From: Phycisphaeraceae bacterium
Lineage (GTDB): Bacteria > Planctomycetota > Phycisphaerae > Phycisphaerales > UBA1924
Reading direction: 5' to 3'
Length of the DNA: 64,000 nt
Assembly: GCA_019454185.1 (NCBI GenBank)
Contig: CP075368.1
Coordinates: forward strand, 2,211,649-2,275,648
In this document: positions 36,696 through 47,014 of the stretch, piece by piece
Layout: every line of letters begins with the position of its first letter
Numbering within the stretch: the first letter of the stretch is position 1
Notes under the pieces: model-generated
Databases searched by the model: none
Seen by the model: only the letters and a program-made list of their open reading frames with translations
What the model was told of the DNA's origin: nothing
Made by a program: the position numbers and the translations under genes

Positions 36696-37385
36696 TCAGA
36701 CTCTCGGTGGTGTGGGCGGATTCGGAGCGGGGGCCTCCGAGACAGTGGGTGACGGGCTGGGCTCCTGCCCGGGCCGGGGCTGCGAAACCTGCTTGGGCTG
36801 CGCAGCGGGTTCGCTGATACGGACATTGAAGCGATTCATCGCCGACTCAATGCCGCGCTCCGCGAAATGGATCGCAGCGAGCGATGCCTGCTCAACCGCC
36901 TTGTCGAGCAGGGGCTGCTCCTCGGGCAGGAAGCGGCTCAGAACCCAGTCGGACTGGATCATCTGAGGGGGCTTCGAGCCGACGCCGATGCGGCAGCGCG
37001 GATAGACCGATGTGCCAAGGGCACGCTCGATATCCGCAAGGCCGTTGTGGCCGCCCGCCGAGCCATCGGCCCGGAGACGGATCGCCCCGACTGGAAGAGC
37101 GACATCATCGACGAGTACGAGCAGATCGGAAGCGGGCTGGAGCTTGTAGAAGCGGACCGCTTCCGCGACGGCTCGGCCGGAGAGGTTCATGTAGGTCGTG
37201 GGCTTGAGAAGAATGCACTTCTCTCCGGCGATCTCGGCATCGAGGCACGCGCCGTTGAAGCGGGCCTTGGCGATCGAACCCTTGGCGCACACGTGCGCAA
37301 GGCGGTCGATCGCCATGAAGCCCGCGTTGTGGCGCGTCCTCTCGTATTGCATGCCGGGATTGCCGAGACCGACGATCACTTTCAC
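36696..37385 (-). CDS. pth: Peptidyl-tRNA hydrolase
   Basis: A 229-residue enzyme that frees tRNA from abortive peptidyl-tRNA. It begins with IVGLGNPGMQYERTRHNAGF, which carries the catalytic His. TYMNLSG, LVDDVALPVGAIRLR and SAGGHNGL supply the conserved Asn, Asp and Asn. The last 40 residues are a Pro/Gln-rich tail not found in most members. The start is taken as GTG at 37385 with AGGAAC upstream. It follows rplY by 62 bases, matching the ctc-pth pairing of Firmicutes. Confidence 0.95.
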   Translation of the reverse strand: MKVIVGLGNPGMQYERTRHNAGFMAIDRLAHVCAKGSIAKARFNGACLDAEIAGEKCILLKPTTYMNLSGRAVAEAVRFYKLQPASDLLVLVDDVALPVGAIRLRADGSAGGHNGLADIERALGTSVYPRCRIGVGSKPPQMIQSDWVLSRFLPEEQPLLDKAVEQASLAAIHFAERGIESAMNRFNVRISEPAAQPKQVSQPRPGQEPSPSPTVSEAPAPNPPTPPRV

Positions 37386-37447
37386 TTCTTCCGTTCCTGT
37401 TCGAGCCGACACGGGCTCGCCACGCAGCGAGCGTGACGAGACGGGGA

Positions 37448-38140
37448 TCACTTCTTCGGCGCGGGCTTTGCGGCTCCCTTCGCGGCGTCGCCCTCGCCGG
37501 GCTTCTTGGCGGTGAGAACCTCGGGCTGCGCAGCAGCGGTCGCGGCTCCGGCCTCGGCCGTGGCCGCAACGACCTCCTCCTTCTGGAGGACGATGTGGGC
37601 AACCGATGCGTGCGAATCGGTCAGGAGCTTCATGGACGCCGTCGGCAGCTTGACCTGTCCGGCCGTGATCTCCGCACCGACTTCAAGGCCCGTGATGTCG
37701 AGGTCGATGTGCTCGGGCAGTTCGCTGACCATGCACTCGATCTCGAGCTCGGTGGTCGGGTGGATGAGGACCGCGCCGACGGTCTTGAGGCCGATCGCAT
37801 CGCCCACGAAGCGGACGTGGACGCGGGTGCGGACGCGCTCGGTCAGATCGACGCGGGCAAAGTCGGCGTGGATGATGCGCGTGCCGAGATAGTCGAACTG
37901 CACGTCCTTCAGCAGGACGGTCTGGTCCTTGGCCTGGCCCTCGATCTTGAGGGTGTAGACCTTCTCGCCCTTGTGGATGTGCTCAAGGGTGGCCTTGGTC
38001 TCAAGGAGGATCGGAAGGGGCTGCTGCCCGTGGCCGTAGAGAATGGCCGGGAGCTTGCCGCCGTCGCGCATGCGCTTGGCGTAGCGTGAGCCGATCTTGG
38101 GGCGTGACGTTGCCTGAAGGACTGGTGCGTTCTCGTGCAT
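37448..38140 (-). CDS. rplY: 50S ribosomal protein L25/general stress protein Ctc
   Basis: A 230-residue protein of the long L25/Ctc type that binds 5S rRNA. The N-terminal domain includes GSRYAKRMRDGGKLPAILYG and VLLKDVQFDYLGTRIIHADF. The C-terminal TL5-like beta domain includes LEIECMVSELPEHIDLDITG. The last 45 residues are Ala/Lys-rich. It sits between prs and pth. Confidence 0.95.
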   Translation of the reverse strand: MHENAPVLQATSRPKIGSRYAKRMRDGGKLPAILYGHGQQPLPILLETKATLEHIHKGEKVYTLKIEGQAKDQTVLLKDVQFDYLGTRIIHADFARVDLTERVRTRVHVRFVGDAIGLKTVGAVLIHPTTELEIECMVSELPEHIDLDITGLEVGAEITAGQVKLPTASMKLLTDSHASVAHIVLQKEEVVAATAEAGAATAAAQPEVLTAKKPGEGDAAKGAAKPAPKK

Positions 38141-38218
38141 GTCTTGGACCTTTTCTAGACGTGAGCTGTGTGCTCGGGTTTGACTCGATGGGTGCTGACG
38201 GTGTTCGTGCTATTCCGG

Positions 38219-39198
<980 letters not shown>

Positions 39199-39202
<4 letters not shown>

Positions 39203-40011
39203 GCGCGGGCTCCGCTTGTGTTCGTCGCGCCGCTCCTGGCGCGGAAGATCGAGTCAACGTTGGCCAGATCTTCGAGCGTGTTGATCGAGAGAACGTCCGA
39301 TGGGGGCACGGCGTCGATGACCTCGACACGCCTGCCGTCGGCCATCAGCAGCGATGGCGTGTCGGTGATGTAGTACTCGCCGGTGAGTTCGTTCCGTTCG
39401 ACGCGGGCGAGAGCGCCGAAGAGTGACTGAACGTCGAAGCAGTAGTAACTCGGGTTGACCTCGCGGATGGCGAGCTGGTCGCTCGTCGCGTTCTTCTGCT
39501 CAACGATCGCGACGAATCGCCCGCTGGCATCGCGGACGATGCGACCATAGCCGCTCGGGTCATCGATCACCGACGTCGCCAGGGTCGCCGACGCGCCGGT
39601 CGTGCGATGTCTGGAGAGAACCGTGCGGAGCGTCGACGCGCGGATCAGAGGACCATCGCCACAGAGGACGAACGCATCGTGGCCGGGCTCAAGCTTCTCG
39701 CGGCTGAACAGATGCTCAGACGCACGGACCGCGTGTCCGGTGCCGAGCTGCTCGGTCTGCACGGCGAACTCGATCCCGGTGTACGACGCGAGCGACTCCC
39801 GGACGAGTTCCTGCTTGTAGCCCACGATCACAACCACTCGCTCGCAACCGGCCTCGAGACAGGCGTCGACAACCGCGCACACCATCGCCCGCCCGCCGAC
39901 GGGATGCACCACTTTCGGCAAGTCGGATCTCATCCGCGTGCCCTTGCCGGCTGCGAGGATGATCGCCGCCGGGGCGTGCCGAACGGGATGTGTGGTTGGG
40001 GTTGCCGCCAT
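39199..40011 (-). CDS. UDP-GlcNAc pyrophosphorylase-like nucleotidyltransferase (GlmU N-terminal domain only)
   Basis: A 270-residue nucleotidyltransferase. The signature IILAAGKGTRMRSDLPKVVH is at residue 17. QTEQLGTGHAV, LCGDGPLI, DPSGYGRIVR and a late NTLEDLANVDSI match the GlmU uridylyltransferase domain. Full GlmU has about 455 residues with a C-terminal left-handed beta-helix acetyltransferase; here that half is missing and prs begins at once. So a separate glucosamine-1-phosphate acetyltransferase would be needed, or the enzyme has another sugar substrate. The glmU-prs order is the Firmicute one. Confidence 0.85.
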
Positions 40012-40075
40012 GGAAGGCGGTCGAACGACAACGAGCGGTGCTCGTCTGGGCTCTACGGTGTGTAATCGAGGGGAA

Positions 40076-40147
40076 CTACCCGGCCTGGACTCGAACCAGG
40101 ACTAACAGAACCAAAATCTGCTGTGCTGCCGATTACACCACCGGGTA
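40076..40147 (-). tRNA. tRNA-Gln (anticodon TTG)
   Basis: A 72-base cloverleaf. The acceptor stem is TACCCGG/CCGGGTA with discriminator G. The anticodon stem is GCAGA/TCTGT (closing G-T wobble) around TTTTGGT, giving TTG. The T arm is CCTGG-TTCGAGT-CCAGG. CCA is not encoded. The U1-A72 pair fits glutamine tRNAs. Confidence 0.93.
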
Positions 40148-40426
40148 TTCACGATGCCCCGGTTGTCGCTCGCCGCGGACTCCTTCTGATCGCTGTGACG
40201 CGAAGAACTCGCGGCACCGGACGGTGGACCGAGATCGCGGTCCGCAGTCCCCCGGTCACATCCCGGGGCGAAGAAGCGGCCGCGGCATTGAGTGCCCAGC
40301 GGGGCCGGGCGGAAGCTGCACCCCCCATCGCCGCGATGGGGAGCACATGGATACGCCTCGGCGGGAATGGCCGCGTCCGTCGTATCCGGCTCCGAACCGT
40401 CAATGGTAGAAACCCTGCCTGTCGGG

Positions 40427-41392
40427 TCAAACGGTCGGCGGGTCGTTCTGCTCACCCCCTGGGGGGAGTTCAAAACCCTGGTTCTGACCAAGAGAATCCG
40501 CGTCTTGGGCCTCTGGAATGGCGTTCTGATTCACAGCTTCGTGCGAGATGACCTCGCAGCATGTCGCCAACAGGCCGACCAGCGGAAATGAAGCCCCCTG
40601 GAAGGGGCTCGGGCCGAGTCGACGCAGCAGAGGGTGAGAGACCGCAGGGGGCTCGATCGGCAGATCCAGAAGACCCGGCTCAGACTGCCCATCCCAGAAG
40701 GTGCGGAGCGACTCGTGCAGCGGACCACCGGTATCCGCAGCGGCACGAGGCGCGCTCGGGTTGTACACCGGAAGCGGCGCGGCGTGGACCGAGTCGGGCC
40801 GGGCACGGAGCTGCCGAAGCCGCTCGACCAGCTCATCCATCGGAACGCCGCGCAGAGTGAGCATCAGTGTGGGGTCGCCGGCAAGCCGATCGGCCATCAG
40901 TTCAGCGACGCAACACGCGTGCTTGCACCACCCGGAATGGCCGCAGGTGCAGGTGACACGGATGTCCTCTGGCAGAACCGGAAAGAGCTTCAGGCCCAAG
41001 GGGCCGAAGGCGTCCTCGATCGTGGGCGGCAATTCCCTTGAGAGGAGTTTCGCGGCGTACACGGCCGAATCAGCCATCGCAGCGACGACGCTGTTGATCT
41101 CATCATCGGAGAACGTGCTGACGGTCAGACGCGCCTGGTACGCACGGGGCATGCGCCCTTGTACAAGCCCCTCGACGTAGCCGGTGAAAATGTCGAGCCG
41201 GCGGGTCTGGCCGAGGCGTGCGTACTCGACGCCCTCCAACTGGGCCTCCTGCGACGCGTTCTGCTCTTTGACACGCAGCCAACGCAAAGAGGCCCACGCT
41301 TCTGCGGCACGCTCGCGCGCGAGGCGCACGCCCCCGCGAACTTTGCGTGGGTTCTTGGTGGGCTGGGGCTCTGGTCTACCGGGCAATCGCAT
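40427..41392 (-). CDS. SWIM zinc finger protein
   Basis: A 321-residue protein. The SWIM motif TCTCGHSGWCKHACCV (CxCx5CxH) is near residue 150, after a basic N-terminal part and the characteristic ARLTVSTFSDDEINSVVAAM. SWIM domains bind nucleic acid or protein. This family is usually encoded next to an SNF2-type helicase, and one is present 10 kb away (51211-54402) on the other strand. The C-terminal 110 residues are Pro-rich and unassigned. It follows the DegT aminotransferase by 72 bases. Confidence 0.82.
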   Translation of the reverse strand: MRLPGRPEPQPTKNPRKVRGGVRLARERAAEAWASLRWLRVKEQNASQEAQLEGVEYARLGQTRRLDIFTGYVEGLVQGRMPRAYQARLTVSTFSDDEINSVVAAMADSAVYAAKLLSRELPPTIEDAFGPLGLKLFPVLPEDIRVTCTCGHSGWCKHACCVAELMADRLAGDPTLMLTLRGVPMDELVERLRQLRARPDSVHAAPLPVYNPSAPRAAADTGGPLHESLRTFWDGQSEPGLLDLPIEPPAVSHPLLRRLGPSPFQGASFPLVGLLATCCEVISHEAVNQNAIPEAQDADSLGQNQGFELPPGGEQNDPPTV

Positions 41393-41464
41393 CGTCCGTC
41401 ATTCCCTTTCAGTCGGACCCAAAGGGTAGGACGACGGCCGATTCTGGTCGCGGGGAAGGTGGGA

Positions 41465-42637
41465 TCAGCCCCGTTGGAGCCCTTCTCGCGTGAGCATGAG
41501 TTCGAGCGTCTGTGCGACGAGATCGATCTCTCGCTCGGTGAGCCGGTTGTGGAACGGAAGGGCGATCGTGCGCTGGCTGACAGACTCCGCGATCGGGAAC
41601 GCGCCGGGCTGGAAGCCGAATCGCTCGCGATAGAAGGGCTGCAGATGGATGCAAGGGAAGTAATCGGCAGCACCGACATCGTGGTTCCGCATGGAGCGGA
41701 TGAGCCGGTCTCTCTCTTCCATGGTGTAGCCGGCCGAGAGGCGGACCACAAAGACGAACCACGACATCGCGACATCCGGGTCGATGGTCGGCATGATGAG
41801 TTCCGGATTCCCCGCCAGCCGTCGCATGTAGAGATCCGCGACCCGATTGCGCTGACGGACGATCTCTCCGAAACGCTTCATCTGGGCAACACCGAGGGCC
41901 GCCTGGATCTCACTCATCCGGGCGTTGTACCCGAGCCGCTGATGCCTCAGCCACGAACCGGCCGATCCGTGCACAGCGCCATCCGCGCGCCCCGTCGGAC
42001 GCCCCTGGTTGCGAAGCGAGCGGCAGAGATCGGCCAGACGCTCATCGTCGGTGACGATCATCCCACCTTCGCCGGTAGTAATCTGCTTGTTCGGGTAGAA
42101 CCCGAAGACGCCCACACGCCCGAATGATCCGGCCGGACGCCCGCGCAGCGAGCACCCCAGCGCCTCGCAGCAATCCTCGATCAGCGGGATCTCGTGTCGT
42201 GCCGCGATCGAAGCGTACTGGTCCATCATCGATGGATTGCCGAAAGTCTCGACCGCAAGGATCGCGCGCGTCCGAGGCGTGATCGCACGCTCCACCAGCG
42301 CGGGATCCATGTTGAGCGAACGCGGATCGATGTCAACAAAGACCGGGGTCGCGCCGACGTAGAGAATGCAATTCGCGGACGCGATGAACGAGAAGGGCGT
42401 CGTGATGACCTCGTCCCCGGGCTTTACGCCCAGGGCCTGCAGTACCAGGTGGAGCCCGGTGGTTCCCGAGGAGACACCGACGGCGAACTGCGTGCCGCAC
42501 GTCTCGGCAACCAGCGACTCGAACTGCTCGAGCATCGGTCCGATCGACAGCCGCTCTGACCTGAGCACCGAGAGCACGAGTTGCTCTTCGAGTTCGGTGA
42601 TGTCCGGGCGACTGAGTGGGATCTCCTGGTCTGACAT
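41465..42637 (-). CDS. DegT/DnrJ/EryC1/StrS-family PLP-dependent sugar aminotransferase
   Basis: A 390-residue PLP enzyme. The N-terminal IPLSRPDITELEEQLVLSVL and SGTTGLHLVLQALGVKPGDE are family hallmarks. The PLP Lys is in GFYPNKQITTGEGGMIVTDD, and NARMSEIQAALGVAQMKRF follows. Such enzymes put an amino group on nucleotide-linked keto sugars for surface polysaccharides. The substrate cannot be read from the sequence and there is no sugar cluster beside it. It lies 85 bases after dnaA. Confidence 0.93.
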   Translation of the reverse strand: MSDQEIPLSRPDITELEEQLVLSVLRSERLSIGPMLEQFESLVAETCGTQFAVGVSSGTTGLHLVLQALGVKPGDEVITTPFSFIASANCILYVGATPVFVDIDPRSLNMDPALVERAITPRTRAILAVETFGNPSMMDQYASIAARHEIPLIEDCCEALGCSLRGRPAGSFGRVGVFGFYPNKQITTGEGGMIVTDDERLADLCRSLRNQGRPTGRADGAVHGSAGSWLRHQRLGYNARMSEIQAALGVAQMKRFGEIVRQRNRVADLYMRRLAGNPELIMPTIDPDVAMSWFVFVVRLSAGYTMEERDRLIRSMRNHDVGAADYFPCIHLQPFYRERFGFQPGAFPIAESVSQRTIALPFHNRLTEREIDLVAQTLELMLTREGLQRG

Positions 42638-42722
42638 CGCCGCTCCTCATCGTTCGATCTGCGTGAGAGCCCAGAGCGTACGCCGCAGCCGAAACCACCG
42701 CCGCGCAGCGACCCTCTGCCGA

Positions 42723-44309
42723 TCAGGCACGCTTCGGTTGGGATGCTGCGCCTGAACGGACCAGGTCGTCGGCCACGCGTGCGCAGACGGCTCGAACAGA
42801 GAGCCCGCCGAGATCGTCTCTGAGCGACAGACCATGCGGCGCATCGAGCCGCGACCGGAGTTTTTTGTCCGCTGCCACGATCGTCGAATGGGTCGGGCGG
42901 CCGATGGCTCGAGCGATCTCCGGATAGCTCGCGGTCGTGAGTTCTCGCGAGAGATACGCCGCGACCGCCCTGGCGAAGACGACTCGCGGGTGCCTCCCCT
43001 TCGAGGCCATCTGCGAAGCCGTCACGTCGAGCAGATCGCACACCGCGCCGACGACACGATCCGGCGTGACGGCGCGGCGTGATGCGAACCTGGGACCGAC
43101 CCCTCCCGCACCGAGAGCGCGATCGACTATGAGCATCCCGACGCCTCCGATCGGGGATCGGATCTCCGGCATGGTGCGCCACACCGCCTCGATGTGGGCC
43201 ATGACACCCTCAATGTCTCTGGCCGATCTTCCGGGCGTTGCTGCGATGCGGGACGCGATGGCCTCGGATGCTGCGGGCTCGATCGCCAATCCGCGCCTGG
43301 ACGCGTGCAGGGTGACGAGCCGTGCACAGAGTTCGGCGTCCGGCGGATCGATCCGGATCACCGCGCCGGCCATGAACCTCGACGCCAGCGCCTGCCCGAG
43401 CGACGCGGTCTGCCTTGGGTGGCAGTCCGAGGCGAGGATGATCCTCGCGCCCTCGAGATTGAGCGTGTCGAATGTGTGCAGCAACTCTGTCTGCGTCGCG
43501 CTCTTTCCGGCGATGAGATGCACATCGTCGATGCAGAGCAGATGCAGACCCCGGTGGGCACGCCGGAACTGGTCGATGGTGCCGCCTCGCAACGCAGAGA
43601 TGAAAGACTGTGTGAATGCCTCTCCGGTCGTGAGGCAGACCTTTGCACCGGGATTCAGACGCCGGAACTGGTGAGAGACGCCGTGCAGAAGATGGGTCTT
43701 GCCCACCCCGCACGGTCCGTGCAGGAAGAGCGGTGCGTGGCGTCTCTCCGTCGATTCGACGAGGTGCGAGGCAGCGCCGTGAGCCACTCGATTGCTCTCA
43801 GAGACCAGGAACGTCTCGAAGCGATAGCCGTCGCGTCGATCCTCGCCACGAGGGGATTCGCGACGCGTCGTGACCTGCCTGGTCGGAGCTGCTGCGTGGC
43901 TCGAACCGGACTCGGACTCCGCCTGACGGCGACCGGGCACCGATCCGGCAACGCTCGGCAGCGAGGCGTCCGAAGAGCCGGAGAAGACGCTCTGATCAAC
44001 TCTGAAGCGAACGCCGCCGGCCGTCTCGTCGCCCAGGGTCTCTCGCACCGCCTCGCGGAGCGAACTGCCGAATCGCTTGTCGAGATAGCCCGCTGCAAAC
44101 TCGGTCGGGACCGTGACCTCAACGCCCGCGTCGTCGGCAACGATCCGCGTCTGATCGGCGAAGTAGCGTCCGATGTCGCGCTCGCCGTGATCGCGTCCCA
44201 TGCGACCGAGGATCCGCTCAACGGTGGCAACGCCGTCTCGCGCCGCACCACGGCGCGTTCCTGCCCTGTCTCTCTCCGTGCCGGCAGCGTGAGCAGTCTC
44301 CACTCTCAC
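42723..44309 (-). CDS. dnaA: Chromosomal replication initiator protein DnaA
   Basis: A 528-residue initiator. Domain I is near residues 25-105 (EFAAGYLDKRFGSSLREAV). A variable linker rich in Ser/Arg follows. The AAA+ domain has Walker A HGPCGVGKTHLLHG and Walker B LHLLCIDDVHLIAGKSATQT. The sensor region is ASRFMAGAVIRIDPPDAELC. The DNA-binding domain IV ends with VVFARAVAAYLSRELTTASY and IGRPTHSTIVAADKKL, where the DnaA signature is somewhat altered. The start is a GTG at 44309 or 44303, each with a plausible purine-rich site in AGGGATGAGG. It leads a three-gene run with the aminotransferase and SWIM genes. Confidence 0.95.
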   Translation of the reverse strand: MRVETAHAAGTERDRAGTRRGAARDGVATVERILGRMGRDHGERDIGRYFADQTRIVADDAGVEVTVPTEFAAGYLDKRFGSSLREAVRETLGDETAGGVRFRVDQSVFSGSSDASLPSVAGSVPGRRQAESESGSSHAAAPTRQVTTRRESPRGEDRRDGYRFETFLVSESNRVAHGAASHLVESTERRHAPLFLHGPCGVGKTHLLHGVSHQFRRLNPGAKVCLTTGEAFTQSFISALRGGTIDQFRRAHRGLHLLCIDDVHLIAGKSATQTELLHTFDTLNLEGARIILASDCHPRQTASLGQALASRFMAGAVIRIDPPDAELCARLVTLHASRRGLAIEPAASEAIASRIAATPGRSARDIEGVMAHIEAVWRTMPEIRSPIGGVGMLIVDRALGAGGVGPRFASRRAVTPDRVVGAVCDLLDVTASQMASKGRHPRVVFARAVAAYLSRELTTASYPEIARAIGRPTHSTIVAADKKLRSRLDAPHGLSLRDDLGGLSVRAVCARVADDLVRSGAASQPKRA

Positions 44310-44674
44310 ACCTCATCCCTGAGCGCGAACACGCCCCTGATCAGGCCACGCATGAATCCGGCAGACACCGGTCGCCGCGTATCCTCGCGGACGATCCGAC
44401 ATGCATCCGGGACCCTCGACGCACCGCGGCGATCCATGCCCCCGAGAACCTCCACCCCGTGCGTTGCGAGAGAGACCGCGCCCGGCTTGCCCATTGGCTT
44501 GCCGGTGAGCCGTAACTGCCCGCCTCACATGCGGTGTGGATGCCGATCGAGTCCGTGACCGGCGGGGCGAAAGATAGTGCGAATCACGCTCGTCAGCAAG
44601 GCATCATCGCACGTCGAAATCGCTCGGACTCGCGTTCGCGCTTCACGCGGCGTGACTTGCGCGAATCGAAAAAG

Positions 44675-44718
44675 TTGTCCACTCCCGAGCACTCCGGCTT
44701 TACACAACCTGTGCAAAA
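44675..44718. promoter_or_regulatory. Cluster of DnaA-box-like sites upstream of dnaA (possible oriC or autoregulatory region)
   Basis: The 442 bases before dnaA hold no clear gene. TTGTCCACT (44675-44683), CTTTACACA (44698-44706) and TGTGCAAAA (44710-44718, whose complement TTTTGCACA fits TTWTNCACA exactly) lie within 44 bases next to an A-run. A further TGTGGATGC is at 44535-44543. These could control dnaA or form part of an origin. Confidence 0.4.
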
Positions 44719-44751
44719 CCTTCACACATGCGCTCAAGTTCTCGCCAACAC

Positions 44752-45783
44752 TCAACTTCCCATCGAGGCCGGTGCGTGCTGCGATCGCGTTGATCGGACG
44801 AGCGCGACGCGCCTGCCTGTCTCACGCATCCCGAACCGCGCATACAGCGCGAGCGCCGGCTCGTTTCGTACGTCAACCGCGCAGGTCAGCTCCTTGATTC
44901 TGCGCTTTCTGGCCGCGCTGAATCCCATTTGCATGAGGGCACGCCCGAGCCCGCGGTTTCTGGCTTCCTGAGCGACTCCGAGATAGATCAACTCCATGCT
45001 GTCCTTCCCCTTCGCGAGCGAGTAGAGCCCGCACGCTACGGCCCTGCCTCGCTCCATCGCGATGAACCAGAGGGAGGGATCGAACTCTCCGGCAAGGCGA
45101 TGCGACTCGAGCACATCCGATGTCTCACGCATGCCGCAGAGTTCGGGGCAGTCAAGCGTCTGCTCGTAGGTCCTGTCGAGCAGTTCGATGAGGAGCTCGC
45201 GCTCGCTCTCCCACGAGCCGGGGGCATCGCTGATCGATCGGAACTCGATGCCCGGGCTCGGCTCGATCGCGTGCGGCTCGGCGCGATCATCAACATCTGC
45301 ACCGAGATAGAGCAGCTCGCCGAGCAGCGTAAACCCCGACATGCGGCACGCCTCAATCGCCCAGTCGTCGTCGGGGAACGGCAATGCCTGGATCAGTTGG
45401 ATTCGCTGGCCCTGCTCGCCAGCAACCGTGTCGCATGCGATCTTGACACAGGCCCCGAGCTCACGCACCTGGCCGTCGTGGTCTCCCAAGATGCCGGACT
45501 CCTCGGGAGTGCTCAGAAAGACCATCGCTGTACGCCCGGAACCGGGGACAATCAGACACGCGTGCCGCACCCGGACGCGGCCGTGTCCGGGCGTGTCGTA
45601 TGTTCCCCACATCAGATCAAGCGGGATGCCGAGTCGGCTGAACGCGTCGAGCGTTCGACGATCCCCGGCCCGCTCCCGAGGGGGAACACCGGCGAGGCGT
45701 GCGGCCCCATCGACCCGATGGTGCCCTTCCAACCGCTCCGGACCACGAAACGTCGGGTGTGGACTCTGACTCTCACTCGCCAC
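44752..45783 (-). CDS. Two-domain GNAT-family acetyltransferase
   Basis: A 343-residue protein. The C-terminal GNAT domain (residues about 180-330) has ELIYLGVAQEARNRGLGRAL, the acetyl-CoA pyrophosphate loop, and CAVDVRNEPALALYARFGMR, the typical last motif. The N-terminal half (HACLIVPGSGRTAMVFLSTP, DDWAIEACRMSGFTLLGELL) looks like a degenerate GNAT copy, as in mycothiol synthase-like proteins. The substrate is unknown. The start is GTG. It is divergent from the secreted protein gene and lies upstream of the dnaA control region on the same strand. Confidence 0.85.
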   Translation of the reverse strand: MASESQSPHPTFRGPERLEGHHRVDGAARLAGVPPRERAGDRRTLDAFSRLGIPLDLMWGTYDTPGHGRVRVRHACLIVPGSGRTAMVFLSTPEESGILGDHDGQVRELGACVKIACDTVAGEQGQRIQLIQALPFPDDDWAIEACRMSGFTLLGELLYLGADVDDRAEPHAIEPSPGIEFRSISDAPGSWESERELLIELLDRTYEQTLDCPELCGMRETSDVLESHRLAGEFDPSLWFIAMERGRAVACGLYSLAKGKDSMELIYLGVAQEARNRGLGRALMQMGFSAARKRRIKELTCAVDVRNEPALALYARFGMRETGRRVALVRSTRSQHAPASMGS

Positions 45784-45881
45784 GCAGCTCTCCGAACCTG
45801 TTCTCGGCGGACTTGCAGGATCCGATTGACGCTCCGCCGTCGTACACTAGACTAACCGCCCTCAGCCCTGGAGCGTCGCCG

Positions 45882-46508
45882 ATGATGAATCACGCTTTCC
45901 GCGTCCTTTGCACGATCCTGCTCGCCACCACGCTCGCGGCTCTGGTGGGCTTCGCACCCGAGCCGGACCCGATTCCGACCCGGTGGCAGCTCGATCTTCG
46001 ACCCGGCTCGCTCCGTCTGGTCTCTGTGGCCGCGACCCCTGGGGATCCCCGAGCGTACGCGTTCATGACCTACCGGGTCACCAACAACACGGGGCAGGAT
46101 CTCCCGTTCGTCCCCGCGTTCGATCTCGCGACGGACGAGGGTCTTGTGCTCCGCTCCGGACAGAACGTCCCGGCCACGGTCACAGCACACGTCCTCGCCT
46201 TGCTCAACAACGAGTTCATCGAGGACCAGATCGGCATCCTCGGCACACTGCAGCAGGGCCCGGAGAACGCGAAGGACGGGGTGGTGATCTGGCCTCTCCC
46301 CGATCTCCTGACCGACCGGCTGACCGTCTACGCCGCGGGTTTCAGCGGCGAGAGCAAGCCCGTGATGGTGAACGATCCGGCAACGGGCGAGCGGGTCAGG
46401 AAGACGCTCCGGAAGGTCCGTGCGTTCCGTTTCGCCACCCCCGGGAACCTGGTCCTCGACCCGAGCATCGCGATCCAACTCCAGAGCGACGAGTGGATCA
46501 TGCGCTGA
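45882..46508 (+). CDS. Secreted protein of unknown function
   Basis: A 208-residue protein with a signal peptide (MNHAFRVLCTILLATTLAAL) ending near residue 25. The mature part includes AYAFMTYRVTNNTGQDLPFV and later RKVRAFRFATPGNLVLDPSI, a beta-rich pattern seen in extracellular or periplasmic proteins. No Cys, heme or catalytic motif is visible and I do not recognise the family. It stands alone between the GNAT gene (divergent) and rpmA. Confidence 0.7.
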   Translation: MMNHAFRVLCTILLATTLAALVGFAPEPDPIPTRWQLDLRPGSLRLVSVAATPGDPRAYAFMTYRVTNNTGQDLPFVPAFDLATDEGLVLRSGQNVPATVTAHVLALLNNEFIEDQIGILGTLQQGPENAKDGVVIWPLPDLLTDRLTVYAAGFSGESKPVMVNDPATGERVRKTLRKVRAFRFATPGNLVLDPSIAIQLQSDEWIMR

Positions 46509-46584
46509 GCGGTGGCCCTCCTCGCCCGGGGATGCCGGGAGGCGGCTATCTAGACGACGGGAGATGCGGTGCCTAACGTTTCGG

Positions 46585-46632
46585 CCCGGCAGATCGTGCC
46601 GGGACGTGTTATCCGCCGGTCGAGGCCGGCGG
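46585..46632 (+). promoter_or_regulatory. Tandem hairpins in the leader of rpmA
   Basis: Two perfect 7-bp hairpins, CCCGGCA/TGCCGGG (46585-46603) and CCGCCGG/CCGGCGG (46613-46632), sit 38 bases before the rpmA start. There is no U-run, so a simple terminator is unlikely. They could be a ribosomal-protein leader for feedback control or a partial barrier from the gene upstream. Confidence 0.45.
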
Positions 46633-46669
46633 CTCATTTCCGAGTGATTGCTTTACCAGGAGTTCCGCC

Positions 46670-46954
46670 ATGGCGCACAAAAAGGGCCAGGGCTCGACCA
46701 AGAACGGCCGCGACTCGAACCCCCAGTACCTGGGCGTGAAGTTGTACGGCGGTGAGATCGCGAAGCCCGGCGCCATCATCGTGCGTCAACGTGGCACGCC
46801 GATCAAGCCCGGTTTCCTTGTTCGCAAGGGATCGGACGACACCCTGTACTCCGTCGGCCTGGGCACGGTCACGTTCCGCGGACGCACGGTCCACGTCAAT
46901 CCGCTCGACGAATCCACGCCTCGGCCTGCTTATCTGAAGGCCTCAGCCAACTGA
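46670..46954 (+). CDS. rpmA: 50S ribosomal protein L27
   Basis: A 94-residue L27. [19 protein letters not shown] is the conserved start near the peptidyl-transferase centre, and [17 protein letters not shown] follows. CAGGAG precedes the ATG. The start needs no N-terminal processing (Gram-negative form). The usual partner rplU (L21) is not upstream. A hairpin with a T-rich tail lies after the stop. Confidence 0.97.
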   Translation: MAHKKGQGSTKNGRDSNPQYLGVKLYGGEIAKPGAIIVRQRGTPIKPGFLVRKGSDDTLYSVGLGTVTFRGRTVHVNPLDESTPRPAYLKASAN

Positions 46955-47014
46955 TTCCGCACGTCGATTAGCCGACTCGGTCGCTCACGGTTTGACAATT
47001 GAAACACCATCCAG

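Noticed and set aside
44306..44494. A 62-residue frame ending within the dnaA start
   Set aside because: The overlap suggests coupling, but there is no ribosome site, no recognisable motif and the composition is that of non-coding GC-rich DNA. It stays possible but unsupported.
43194..44558. A 454-residue plus-strand frame opposite dnaA
   Set aside because: DnaA motifs on the minus strand are unambiguous; the plus frame is Arg/Gly-rich and has no family features.
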